Below are positions 1 to 7,378 of a DNA stretch of 27,480 nt, piece after piece. The position numbers were made by a program, and so were the translations under genes. Below the pieces are notes generated by a model. It ran no database searches and was not told the DNA's origin. It saw only the letters and a program-made list of their open reading frames with translations. The stretch's first letter is position 1, and each line of letters begins with the position of its first letter. Source of the DNA: CAZIRO01 sp964541595 (GTDB lineage Bacteria; Acidobacteriota; HRBIN11); assembly GCA_964541595.1 (NCBI GenBank), contig CAZIRO010000016.1, positions 1-27,480 of the forward strand. The letters are read 5' to 3'.

Positions 1-1
1 C

Positions 2-160
2 CAGTTCGGCACGTTCGGATGTGTGGGTTGCGGACGGTGTATCACATGGTGCCCGGTCGGGATCGATGTGACCGAAGAGTTGCGGGTATTCCGGGAAACC
101 GATCAGGGTGGTGCACCCCGTTCCGGAGGGACCGATGCGGGAGACACCGGAACATCATGA
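2..160 (+). CDS. hydB: Group 3b [NiFe]-hydrogenase Fe-S (beta) subunit, C-terminal end
   Basis: Only the last 52 residues are in the window; the gene starts upstream of base 1. The fragment carries a ferredoxin-type 4Fe-4S motif, CVGCGRCITWCP, followed by VGIDVTEE. This is the typical C-terminal cluster of HydB/HyhB-type subunits, which relay electrons between the flavin subunit and the hydrogenase dimer. After the motif the tail is Gly/Thr-rich and ends at TGA 158-160. The stop lies 25 nt inside the next gene, so the two are translationally close. The identification rests on the motif plus the unmistakable hydrogenase genes downstream; a generic 4Fe-4S oxidoreductase subunit is the only alternative. 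Confidence 0.8.
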   Translation, partial: QFGTFGCVGCGRCITWCPVGIDVTEELRVFRETDQGGAPRSGGTDAGDTGTS

Positions 161-653
161 ATCGATCCGGGTGTTGCTTGGCGAACATCCGTTCACGCAC
201 GATCTTCCGGAATCCGTGCGGGAACGGCTTCGCACCATTGCCACACTGCGGGTCTACGATCCGGACACGCTGGTCATTCGTCAGGGGCGTGCGGCGTCCC
301 ACTTTTTTCTCATTGTGGACGGTCTGGTGGCGATCGAACTGTACACACAGCACCTGCGCGGGCGGGACGTTATCCGCATCCAGACACTCGGTGGCGGAGA
401 CGTCATCGGCTGGTCCTGGCTGATTCCGCCGTACCGCTGGGCGTTTGATGCGCGGGTTATTGCGCCGTCTCAGATGATCGTCCTCGATGCCGATCGCCTC
501 CGCGCGTGGATGGAAACCGATCCCGCGTTCGGGTTTGCCGTCCTGCGCAAACTCGTCGTCGTCATTGCCGAACGATTACAGGCCACGCGCCTGCAACTCC
601 TGGACATTCATACCGCACCGAGCGACATGGTTCCACGGGAACTCGCGCGATGA
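135..653 (+). CDS. Cyclic-nucleotide-binding-fold protein of the hydrogenase operon (no HTH)
   Basis: This 172-residue protein is a single cNMP-binding beta-barrel with no C-terminal helix-turn-helix, so it is unlikely to bind DNA the way CRP or FNR does. Barrel strands run from about residue 35 to 130. The phosphate-cassette region reads GGGDVIGWSWLIPPYRWAFD, a variant I associate with the cNMP-domain proteins encoded inside bacterial group 3b hydrogenase operons. ATG 135 is chosen because GGAGGG lies 5 nt upstream, ahead of an alternative in-frame ATG at 108. The gene begins inside the hydB end and its TGA overlaps the next ATG (ATGA, 650-653), indicating one polycistronic unit. Its role is not established; assembly or redox/ligand sensing of the complex is inference. 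Confidence 0.85.
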   Translation: MRETPEHHESIRVLLGEHPFTHDLPESVRERLRTIATLRVYDPDTLVIRQGRAASHFFLIVDGLVAIELYTQHLRGRDVIRIQTLGGGDVIGWSWLIPPYRWAFDARVIAPSQMIVLDADRLRAWMETDPAFGFAVLRKLVVVIAERLQATRLQLLDIHTAPSDMVPRELAR

Positions 654-1495
654 AAACGAACGGGTCGCTGGACTGCTGGGTGCCGTCGTTCTTTACCGTA
701 CGTCGTGTATGGCACGAGACGCCGGACACGGTCACCGTCGTCGTCCGCGCGGAAAACGGCGTGCGGTTTCGTTTTCACCCCGGCCAGTTCAACATGCTCT
801 CCCTGCCGGACGTGGGCGAGGTACCGATTTCGATCAGTGGTTCGCCGCATCGATCGCATGTGGTCGCCCACACGATCCGCGCGGTGGGGATGGTCACACG
901 GGCGCTGGCGCACGTACGACGCGGGGACGTGATCGGGGTCCGGGGACCGTTCGGTCGGGGTTGGCCGATCGAGCGCATGCGCGATCGGGATCTGCTTCTG
1001 GTGGCCGGTGGCCTGGGACTGGCACCGCTCCGGCCGGTGATATACTGGATCGCCGCCCATCGCAATCGATTGCGTGAGGTCATTCTCCTCTATGGTGCAC
1101 GAACACCTGCAGATTTGCTGTATCGAACGTCGTTACCTCGCTGGTCCCACCGGTACCGCATCCGGGTATGGGTGACCGTGGATCGTCCGGATTCTGCCTG
1201 GAGCGGCCATGTCGGCGTCGTCACCACGCTGTTCCGTTTTGCCGAGCGGTACGTGCACCCCGAACGTGTCCTGACGTTGCTCTGCGGACCGGAGATCATG
1301 ATGCGGTTTGCGGTACAGGAACTGCACAGGATGGGGATCCCGGATACGGCGATATATCTTTCCCTGGAACGCAATATGCAGTGTGCGGTGGGATTTTGCG
1401 GTCACTGCCAGTTTGGACCGTATTTCATGTGCCGCGACGGTCCGGTGTTTCGGTATGACGAGATCGCGTCCTGGTGGGACGTCCGGGAGTTTTAA
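650..1495 (+). CDS. hydG: Group 3b hydrogenase FAD/NAD(P)-binding subunit (gamma)
   Basis: This 281-residue member of the ferredoxin-NADP reductase-like family should pass electrons between NAD(P)H and the Fe-S relay of a cytoplasmic hydrogenase. The N-terminal FAD domain contains HPGQFNML (about 43-50) and PISISGSP (59-66). The NAD-binding domain starts near GPFGRG (99-104), with VAGGLGLAPLRPV (118-130) and LLYGAR. The C-terminus carries a [2Fe-2S] motif with Cys245, Cys250, Cys253 and Cys261. All core motifs and the usual length (about 280-290) are present. The start is the ATG of an ATGA overlap with the preceding gene. The small-subunit gene follows two bases after its stop. Confidence 0.93.
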   Translation: MKTNGSLDCWVPSFFTVRRVWHETPDTVTVVVRAENGVRFRFHPGQFNMLSLPDVGEVPISISGSPHRSHVVAHTIRAVGMVTRALAHVRRGDVIGVRGPFGRGWPIERMRDRDLLLVAGGLGLAPLRPVIYWIAAHRNRLREVILLYGARTPADLLYRTSLPRWSHRYRIRVWVTVDRPDSAWSGHVGVVTTLFRFAERYVHPERVLTLLCGPEIMMRFAVQELHRMGIPDTAIYLSLERNMQCAVGFCGHCQFGPYFMCRDGPVFRYDEIASWWDVREF

Positions 1496-1497
1496 CC

Positions 1498-2301
1498 ATG
1501 AGCAGGAGAACCCGAAAACCCAAACTGGCGGTCTGGAAGTTTACCTCCTGTGACGGCTGCCAGTTGACGCTGTTGAATTGCGAGGACGAACTCCTGACCA
1601 TTGCGGACCGCGTGGAGATCGCATACTTCCTGGAAGCCTCACGGGCCACCGTGCGCGGTCCATATGATCTCTCCCTGGTCGAGGGGAGTATTACCACACC
1701 GGAAGAAGTCGAACGGATTCGGGACATCCGCCGCCGGAGCCGATACCTGGTGGCCATCGGTGCGTGTGCCACGGCCGGTGGTATCCAGGCGCTGCGGAAT
1801 TTCGCGCGGGTGGATGACTTCCTGCGGATCGTGTACGCGTCGGCGTCCTATATTGCGACTCTTGAACAGTCGCTGCCGCCGTCCGCATATGTGACCGTGG
1901 ATTTTGAACTGCGCGGGTGTCCGATCGCCCGTCATCAGTTGCTGGAAGTCATCGCGGCATTTCTCAGTGGCCGTCGCCCGAATGTGCATCGCCACAGCGT
2001 GTGCGTGGAGTGTAAACGACGGGGGATCGTGTGTGTTATGGTCGCACAGAATGTGCCCTGTATGGGACCGTTGACCCAGGCCGGATGTGGCGCCCTGTGT
2101 CCGTCATATCGCCGGGGGTGTTACGGGTGTTTCGGCAGTATGGAGTCCCCCAACGTAGCGAGCTGGACAACATGGTGGCAGCAGCGGGGTGTGTCCCCGG
2201 TGGATCAGGTGCGAATGATGCGTACGTTCAATGCATGGGACCCGGCATTTCGTATGGTCGAAACGCCACGCGCTGCGCCCGATGGGTCGATCGAGCAATA
2301 G
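1498..2301 (+). CDS. hydD: Group 3b [NiFe]-hydrogenase small subunit (delta)
   Basis: This 267-residue small subunit carries the electron-transfer Fe-S clusters of the hydrogenase core. The proximal cluster ligands are visible as SCDGC (Cys18, Cys21), GACAT (Cys90) and RGCPI (Cys141). A second Cys-rich region at 169-211 (CVEC, then Cys179, 188, 197, 201, 208 and 211) supplies the medial and distal clusters. There is no Tat signal peptide, in keeping with a cytoplasmic group 3 enzyme. ATG 1498 is selected over an upstream alternative because GGGAG (1485-1489) sits 8 nt before it. It pairs with the large subunit gene that begins 55 nt after its stop. Confidence 0.93.
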   Translation: MSRRTRKPKLAVWKFTSCDGCQLTLLNCEDELLTIADRVEIAYFLEASRATVRGPYDLSLVEGSITTPEEVERIRDIRRRSRYLVAIGACATAGGIQALRNFARVDDFLRIVYASASYIATLEQSLPPSAYVTVDFELRGCPIARHQLLEVIAAFLSGRRPNVHRHSVCVECKRRGIVCVMVAQNVPCMGPLTQAGCGALCPSYRRGCYGCFGSMESPNVASWTTWWQQRGVSPVDQVRMMRTFNAWDPAFRMVETPRAAPDGSIEQ

Positions 2302-2316
2302 ACGGTACGGTGGAGC

Positions 2317-2342
2317 ACTGTAACGGAAAAATCCGTGGCAGT
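2317..2342 (+). promoter_or_regulatory. Intercistronic RNA hairpin between small- and large-subunit genes
   Basis: The transcript can fold as ACTG-(UA)-ACGGA-AAAA-UCCGU-(GG)-CAGU: a 5 bp upper stem with a 4 nt loop, a 2x2 internal loop and a 4 bp lower stem. It ends 14 nt before the large-subunit ATG. This is the only junction in the visible operon with a real spacer (55 nt), and there is no T-tract after it. A processing or translation-tuning structure is more likely than a terminator. The hairpin is seen in the sequence; the role is inference. Confidence 0.4.
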
Positions 2343-2356
2343 AACACGGGGATGCC

Positions 2357-3658
2357 ATGGCAGGTCGATCGAAGAGTCGCACGATCCGGGTGCAGGCACT
2401 TGCGCGTGTGGAGGGCGAGGGCGCGCTGTACGCGCGCGTTCGCGATGGACGGGTCGTGGAATTGCGACTGATCATCTATGAGCCGCCGCGATTTTTTGAA
2501 GCGTTCCTGCGGGGACGCCGGTACGATGAACCCGTGGATATAACCGCACGGATCTGCGGTATCTGTCCGGTCGCCTATCAGATGAGTGCCTGCAATGCCA
2601 TCGAATCGGTCCTCGGGGTGCGCGTTCCCGAAGAGATCCGTCCATTGCGATTGTTGCTCTATTACGGTGAATGGATCGAAAGTCATGCGTTGCACGTGTT
2701 TTTGCTGCATCTACCGGATTTTCTCGGTTACGCGAGTGCACTGGATATGGCGCGGGATCACGCCGAATGGATCGAAACGGGTCTCGCAATCAAAAAGACC
2801 GGCAACCAGATCCTGGAATGTATCGGCGGACGGTCCGTGCATCCCATCAATGTACGGGTCGGTGGGTTTTACCGTGCACCGTCTCCCGAGGACATCCGGG
2901 CCCTGCGGGAACCGCTATTGCGTGCCCGCGATCGGGTGATCACCGCGGTGCGGTTCTTCGCACGTCTGGATTATCCGGATTTTGAACGGGAGTATACGTT
3001 TGTCGCGCTCCGTCATCCCCAAGAGTATGCGATTCTCGACGGTCGTATCGTGTCCAATCGGGGACTGGACATCCCGGTATCGGATTTTGAAATGGTTTTC
3101 GAAGAGTATCCGGTTACCTATTCGAACGCGCTGCACGCCGTCATCCGGGGACAGGGACCCTACATGGTCGGTCCGATGGCGCGGTTCAATCTGAACTTCC
3201 CGCAACTCGTCCCGATCGCGCGGGAGGTCGCACGGGAGGTAGGGATCACGCCTCCCGTACGGAATCCGTTCCGGAGCATCCTGGTTCGGTGTATTGAGAT
3301 GCTGCACGCATGCGAATCGGCACTTCGGATCGTGGAGAACTATACGCCGCCCGCACGTCCGGCCGTCGACGTCATCCCGCGTCCGGGTGTTGGATGCGGT
3401 GCGAGCGAGGCACCGCGTGGGTTGTTGTATCACCGGTACCGGATCGATCCGGAGGGACGCATCGCCGAAGCCCGTATTGTACCGCCGACGTCTCAGAATC
3501 AGGCCTGTATCGAAACGGATCTGGAACGGTGGATCCCGCGGATCCTGCACCTGCCACGCGCCCGGATGGTGGAACAGTGTGAACAGGCAATTCGCAATTA
3601 TGATCCGTGTATTTCCTGCGCCACGCATTTCCTGCGTGTGCATATCGAAGAGGCGTGA
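2357..3658 (+). CDS. hydA: Group 3b [NiFe]-hydrogenase large (catalytic) subunit (alpha)
   Basis: This 433-residue subunit holds the NiFe active site. The N-terminal L1 motif RICGIC (residues 65-70) gives Cys67 and Cys70, and the C-terminal L2 motif DPCISCATH gives Cys418 and Cys421. Nine residues follow the final His, forming a short C-terminal peptide to be cleaved by the maturation protease encoded directly downstream. The length and the PVAYQMSACNA continuation of L1 fit the NAD(P)-linked group 3b enzymes rather than membrane-bound uptake hydrogenases. The start has a weak GGGG-type ribosome site. TGA 3656-3658 overlaps the protease ATG by one base. Confidence 0.94.
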   Translation: MAGRSKSRTIRVQALARVEGEGALYARVRDGRVVELRLIIYEPPRFFEAFLRGRRYDEPVDITARICGICPVAYQMSACNAIESVLGVRVPEEIRPLRLLLYYGEWIESHALHVFLLHLPDFLGYASALDMARDHAEWIETGLAIKKTGNQILECIGGRSVHPINVRVGGFYRAPSPEDIRALREPLLRARDRVITAVRFFARLDYPDFEREYTFVALRHPQEYAILDGRIVSNRGLDIPVSDFEMVFEEYPVTYSNALHAVIRGQGPYMVGPMARFNLNFPQLVPIAREVAREVGITPPVRNPFRSILVRCIEMLHACESALRIVENYTPPARPAVDVIPRPGVGCGASEAPRGLLYHRYRIDPEGRIAEARIVPPTSQNQACIETDLERWIPRILHLPRARMVEQCEQAIRNYDPCISCATHFLRVHIEEA

Positions 3659-4157
3659 TGCGTGAGCTGGTGATCATCGGGATTGGCAATCCCTGGCGGC
3701 GAGATGACGGTGTTGGTCCGGAGGTGATACGTGCGATTGCGCGGTGCATGCCCGGTGTGCGGACCGTTACTCTGACGTATCCGGATCCTGCCGTACTGTT
3801 GCCGCTCTGGCAGCGTGTGCGCACGTGTATCGTGGTCGACGCCGTTGCCTGCACGTATGCGCCTCCGGGAACCATTATCCGGTGGTTTCTGGGCGGGGAG
3901 GGGTTCTCAATGGGAAATGTCCGGGGCGTATCCACACACGGCTGGCGTCTCGGTGAAACGCTGCGCCTGGCGTTTCAGATGGGGTGTATGCCGGAACGGA
4001 TGATCGTGTACGGGATTGTGGGAGAAACGTTTGCATACGGTTACGGACTCTCCCGCCGGGTCGCCCGTGCGGTTCCCCTTGTGGTGCGGTGGATCCGGAC
4101 AGACGGTTACGTCACCCAGAGGTCTTCGAGGCGGAGTGCGACCGCATCGAACGGGGC
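3658..4157 (+). CDS. Hydrogenase maturation endopeptidase (HyaD/HycI family), 3' end in assembly gap
   Basis: This nickel-dependent protease trims the large-subunit C-terminus after metal insertion. The visible 166 residues start MRELVIIGIGNPWRRDDGVG. The three metal ligands of the family can be placed: Asp17 (at the usual Glu/Asp position of GNxxxxDDG), Asp61 in VVDAV and His94 in STHG. Family members are about 150-165 residues, so the natural end would be near VVRWIRTDG (about 142-150). Instead the frame continues into antisense Uma2 sequence from about base 4103 and runs into N. If the hidden sequence equals the second Uma2 copy, the next in-frame stop comes 8 codons later. The C-terminus may therefore have been replaced by the Uma2 insertion. 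Confidence 0.88.
4103..4157. repeat. Direct repeat, left copy (edge of the assembly gap)
   Basis: These 55 bases are identical to 4368-4422. Both contain the 3' end of a minus-strand Uma2 gene. The left copy runs straight into the N stretch. The preceding GGACAGACGGT is also shared, but the right copy has about 10 extra bases between it and the repeat. Confidence 0.9.
4107..4157 (-). CDS. Uma2-family protein, C-terminal fragment cut by the gap
   Basis: On the minus strand these bases encode APFDAVALRLEDLWVT and a TAA stop (TTA at 4107-4109), identical to the C-terminus of the complete Uma2 gene at 4372-4965. The rest of the gene lies in the gap, so intactness cannot be judged. It is convergent with, and overlaps, the end of the hydrogenase protease frame. 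It is most likely the first member of a tandem Uma2 duplication. Confidence 0.75.
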   Translation of the reverse strand, partial: APFDAVALRLEDLWVT

Positions 4158-4257
4158 NNNNNNNNNNNNNNNNNNNNNNNNNNNNNNNNNNNNNNNNNNN
4201 NNNNNNNNNNNNNNNNNNNNNNNNNNNNNNNNNNNNNNNNNNNNNNNNNNNNNNNNN
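4158..4257. other. Assembly gap (exactly 100 N)
   Basis: The round length of 100 N is the usual placeholder for a gap of unknown size. The left flank matches 4368-4422 and the right flank (4258-4311) matches 5194-5247, so both borders lie inside repeated sequence. If the gap contains another copy of the same unit, the missing sequence corresponds to 4423-5193, about 770 bp. Confidence 0.97.
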
Positions 4258-4312
4258 CCGGCACACCGGTGATTCCGGTGGTGCGCATGTCCCATGGCCT
4301 GTCCCGATCCCA
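4258..4312. mobile_element. MITE-like element, copy A (right end only)
   Basis: The segment starts at the gap and is identical over its first 54 bases to the right part of copy B (5194-5247). It ends with the terminal inverted repeat ...GGCCTGTCCCGATCCCAG. The flank after it is TGTTTTTTCGG; the bases before copy B's left end are also TGTTTTTTT. This suggests copy A's hidden left flank is the same T-rich sequence. Confidence 0.75.
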
Positions 4313-4367
4313 GTGTTTTTTCGGAAATCCGCCACATAGCGCACGGCCTATGGACAGACGGTGTGGC

Positions 4368-4422
4368 ACGGTTACGTCACCCAGAGGTCTTCGAGGCGGA
4401 GTGCGACCGCATCGAACGGGGC
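4368..4422. repeat. Direct repeat, right copy
   Basis: Identical to 4103-4157 over 55 bases. It covers the 3' end of the complete Uma2 gene and four bases beyond its stop. The repeat limits on the left are natural; on the right, comparison stops only because the other copy enters the gap. Confidence 0.9.
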
Positions 4423-4965
4423 CACCCGGACTTCTGCCTGACCCTCATACGTCCCCAGCAAGGTCCATACGCCTTCCCGCAGTTCGTATGCTTCCAGGCA
4501 TCGGGCCTCCGGGTCGATGAGCCACAGATACGGCACCCCGTATTTTGCATACGTGGGCATCTTCAGTTCACGGTCCTTGCTGCGTGTGGCCGGCGAGAGG
4601 ATTTCGCACACCCAGTCGGGCACGACCTCGAACCGGTGGCTGCGCGGGATGGTGGGCATCCGTTCCCGACGCCAGCCGGCCAGGTCGGGGACCAGGACCT
4701 CGCGGTCCCGCACAAAATGGATCTCCGGTTCGATGATGATCCACCATCCCCCCGGTCCCCCTTCGCCACTGCCGTATAACAGGAAAAGACGGCTGCCCAG
4801 CGCCAGTTCCGCATATCCGTGCGGGCCTGCGGGGCGGGGTTCGGTGTACAACCGCCCGTCGATGATTTCGCCGGTCAGGCCCTCGGGCAGGGCACACAGT
4901 CTGTCATACAGACTCCTGACCTCTACACCGGATTCCGGCGGCACCTTTGCTGCAGACGTTCCCAT
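4372..4965 (-). CDS. Uma2-family (DUF820) putative restriction-endonuclease-fold protein
   Basis: This 197-residue protein belongs to the Uma2 family, a PD-(D/E)XK nuclease-fold group often present in many copies per genome and of unproven cellular role. Visible family features are GEIIDGRLY (33-41), LVPDLAGW with Asp94, CEILSP with Glu121, then basic residues Lys130 and Lys135, and the YLWLIDPE strand (147-153). The acidic and Lys positions needed for a metal-dependent nuclease site appear to be present. ATG 4965 is chosen because GGAGG (4974-4978) lies 8 nt upstream; in-frame starts further upstream have no such site. A second copy begins at the gap. The gene sits just downstream of MITE copy B's left end. 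Confidence 0.88.
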   Translation of the reverse strand: MGTSAAKVPPESGVEVRSLYDRLCALPEGLTGEIIDGRLYTEPRPAGPHGYAELALGSRLFLLYGSGEGGPGGWWIIIEPEIHFVRDREVLVPDLAGWRRERMPTIPRSHRFEVVPDWVCEILSPATRSKDRELKMPTYAKYGVPYLWLIDPEARCLEAYELREGVWTLLGTYEGQAEVRVAPFDAVALRLEDLWVT

Positions 4966-4987
4966 CACAGGGACCTCCGTTGACACC

Positions 4988-5017
4988 AGCATACCACCCC
5001 TGTGGGCATGTTCACAA
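4988..5017 (-). promoter_or_regulatory. Putative sigma70-type promoter of the Uma2 gene
   Basis: On the minus strand, TTGTGA (5012-5017) and TATGCT (4988-4993) are separated by 18 bp. The predicted start site leaves a short leader to the GGAGG ribosome site. The -35 box ends 12 bp from the left terminal repeat of MITE copy B. Called by eye. Confidence 0.4.
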
Positions 5018-5029
5018 GCGTGTTTTTTT

Positions 5030-5247
5030 GGATCGGGACAGGCCATGGGACACCGTGGGTCCCCGTTCGGTCATGCGCTATCCCCAGCCCATGCGATGCC
5101 CCGTCTCCTGTCTCCCGTCGCAAATACCTGCCACCGGAATACCCGACACCTGGGACCTGAGACCCGACACCTGACACCGGAGACCGGTGGTCACCGGCAC
5201 ACCGGTGATTCCGGTGGTGCGCATGTCCCATGGCCTGTCCCGATCCC
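5030..5247. mobile_element. MITE-like element, copy B (complete)
   Basis: This 218 bp element has perfect 23 bp terminal inverted repeats: 5030-5052 (GGATCGGGACAGGCCATG...) and 5224-5246. The interior shows no convincing reading frame. It contains seven contiguous heptamers (5137-5185) of the GGTSTCR type when read on the minus strand, plus GC-rich palindromic segments around CACCGG. Most of the interior is shared with copy C. No clear target duplication is visible (left flank TGTTTTTTT, right flank AATTTGCAT). The 90 bases from its right end to the asnB stop hold nothing I can identify. Confidence 0.8.
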
Positions 5248-5337
5248 AATTTGCATAAGCGCTGCTCTGTTGCGGCGATCCGGCGATAGGGAATACAGTA
5301 CCGGCGTCGCGCAGTCGGTATGGCTGTCCATGAACCG

Positions 5338-7287
5338 TTATGCCCTCGGAGATGCCACGGACTCTGATAACTGCCACGGGTGAGCGACGCGCATGTGTTG
5401 ATACCAGACGTGAAACAACAGGAGTGCCCACAGGCGATGGGCATGGTCCGCACGTTCTGAAAGGTGTTCATCGATCCAACGGGCGATGATGGGCCATTGA
5501 AACAAACCAGTGGCACGAACCGTGTCTGGGGTCAGGATGTCAAGAAGCAGTGGACGGAGTTCATTGCGCAGCCAGTTTTTCATGGGAATACTGAACCCCT
5601 GTTTCTCCCGATGCAGAATTGCGCGTGGCAGGATCGGTGCCATGGCCCGTTTCAGAATCCATTTTGTCGTCAACCCGTGCAGTTTCCATTGACCGGGAAG
5701 GCGAAACACCCATTCCACGAGGTACCGATCCAGTAGCGGCACCCGGGTCTCCAGGGAGACCGCCATACTCATGCGGTCCACTTTGGTCAGGATGTCTTCG
5801 GCGAGATAAGTCTTCAGGTCCAGATAGAGCATACGGTTGATCGGGTCGCGAAACTGTCGGGCACGTTCCAGATAGGGTGCGAACAGCGTATGCACTCCCC
5901 GACCGTTCAGCCAGGCGTGCAGGTCCGGCGTATACAGTTCGGCTTTTGCCGACGGCGGCAGGAACATCATCCATCGGAGGTGGCCCCACGTATCGGGGTA
6001 GAGCCACCCTTCCGCGAATCGGCGTAGCCGGTTACGGATCCCCTTTTTCTGTCGGGCCGGTGGCACCCATTGCTGTACCCGGATCCCGATCCGGTACCGC
6101 AGGGATGGTGGCAGGAGACGCAACCATGTGTGGATTCGCCATGCGATGTAATGTTCATAACCGGCGAAGACCTCGTCACCGCCATCTCCGGAGAGGATGA
6201 CTTTAACGTGCGCACGGGCGGTTCGGGAAACCAGATAAGTCGGAAAGATCGAGAAATCGCCCAGCGGTTCGTCCAGAAAGGTCAGCAGGTGATCGACAGT
6301 ACGCACGATGTCATACGAGAGGATCGTTTCCGTATGGTCGGTACGGAAACGATGGGCCACCTGCCGGGCATAGGGCAGTTCGTTATACGTCGGATCGTCG
6401 AATCCGATCGAAAACGTTCGCAAAGGACGCACACCGGCCTGCGTCAACATCGCCACGACCGTGGACGAGTCCATCCCGCCGCTCAGGAACGTTCCGATGG
6501 GCACGTCGCTGACCGTGTGGCTGACGACCGCGTCCTGCAGGTGGTCCCGCAATGCCTCGCACGCTGCGGTCGCGTCCGCAGGGGGATCCACTTCTGGCGG
6601 AACGTCCCAGTACATCTGCACGGTCGCATGCCCGTTGCGGTACAGGAGTCGATGTCCAGCAGGGAGTTTAAAGACGTCCTGCAGCAGTGTGGCCGGCGCC
6701 GGGATGTATTCCACGGTAAGGTAGGCATCCAGTGCAACAGGGTTCAATCGACGGGACACACCAGGATGCATGAGCAGTGCTTTCAGTTCGGAACCGAACA
6801 CGAGCGTCCCGTCTGCAAGCAGGGCATAATACAGGGGTTTGATGCCGATGGGATCACGTGCGAGCAGTGCCTGGCGGCGACGGGTGTCCCACAGGGCAAA
6901 GGCGAACATGCCGCGTAACCGGTCGACCACGGCGGGCCCCCATTCCTCATACCCGTGGACGATGACTTCCGTATCTGCACGGGTACGAAACATATGCCCA
7001 CGTTGTTCGAGTTCGGTACGGAGTTCCCGGAAGTTATAGATCTCGCCGTTGAAGATCACCCAGACCGTGCGGTCCTCGTTGGGCATCGGTTGATGGCCCC
7101 CGGCGAGGTCGATAATACTCAACCGCCGGAACCCGAGTCCGGCCCATCGGTCAAGGTACAGCCCCTCATCGTCCGGTCCGCGATGGCGTAGTGTTCGGAT
7201 CATCCGCAAGAGTACGGACCGATCTTCCGGTGTGGGTTCCGGAACGTCCGCGTCAACGGGTCGAAACCAGCCACAGATCCCGCACAT
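5338..7287 (-). CDS. asnB: Asparagine synthase (glutamine-hydrolysing)
   Basis: This 649-residue enzyme makes asparagine from aspartate, ATP and glutamine. It begins MCGICGW, with Cys2 as the nucleophile of the N-terminal class II glutaminase domain (about 1-210), which also shows RHRGPDD, FNGEIYN and the RADTE segment. The synthetase domain carries the PP-loop LSGGMDSS (268-275) and SGDGGDEVF (366-374). Both halves are complete. The sequence type, ending in a C-terminal helical region, resembles AsnB versions often found in polysaccharide or envelope loci, so a role in amidating a glycan or precursor is possible but unproven. No good ribosome site precedes the ATG; the start is fixed by the need for Cys2. 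Confidence 0.95.
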   Translation of the reverse strand: MCGICGWFRPVDADVPEPTPEDRSVLLRMIRTLRHRGPDDEGLYLDRWAGLGFRRLSIIDLAGGHQPMPNEDRTVWVIFNGEIYNFRELRTELEQRGHMFRTRADTEVIVHGYEEWGPAVVDRLRGMFAFALWDTRRRQALLARDPIGIKPLYYALLADGTLVFGSELKALLMHPGVSRRLNPVALDAYLTVEYIPAPATLLQDVFKLPAGHRLLYRNGHATVQMYWDVPPEVDPPADATAACEALRDHLQDAVVSHTVSDVPIGTFLSGGMDSSTVVAMLTQAGVRPLRTFSIGFDDPTYNELPYARQVAHRFRTDHTETILSYDIVRTVDHLLTFLDEPLGDFSIFPTYLVSRTARAHVKVILSGDGGDEVFAGYEHYIAWRIHTWLRLLPPSLRYRIGIRVQQWVPPARQKKGIRNRLRRFAEGWLYPDTWGHLRWMMFLPPSAKAELYTPDLHAWLNGRGVHTLFAPYLERARQFRDPINRMLYLDLKTYLAEDILTKVDRMSMAVSLETRVPLLDRYLVEWVFRLPGQWKLHGLTTKWILKRAMAPILPRAILHREKQGFSIPMKNWLRNELRPLLLDILTPDTVRATGLFQWPIIARWIDEHLSERADHAHRLWALLLFHVWYQHMRVAHPWQLSESVASPRA

Positions 7288-7378
7288 GGCACTGTTCTGT
7301 TTAAATTTCGGATCGTGAATCGCAAACAGGTTTTTTCATGGAATCAAAATTCAAAATTTTCATTCAAAAACCAATAAT
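7288..7378 (-). promoter_or_regulatory. AT-rich spacer upstream of asnB
   Basis: These 91 bases between the pyrF stop and the asnB start are far richer in A/T than anything else nearby. They include AAATTCAAAATTTTCATTC and a TTTTTT run (7331-7336). The tract is the natural place for an asnB promoter or an upstream A/T-rich activating element, but I cannot fit a convincing -35/-10 pair. Confidence 0.3.

Noticed and set aside
2915..3643. Long open frames antisense to the hydrogenase large subunit
   Set aside because: High GC and skewed codon use leave long antisense frames; the plus-strand protein has all family motifs and these do not resemble proteins.
4313..4371. T-run TGTTTTTT after element A as a rho-independent terminator
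   Set aside because: The same T-rich string precedes element B, so it is better explained as shared element flank; no stem tied to a gene end is evident.
5040..5240. Open frames running through the elements (also in copies C and D)
   Set aside because: Frames exist in several phases of the repeats, change with heptamer number, lack ribosome sites, and read as low-complexity Pro/His/Arg. They are not coding.
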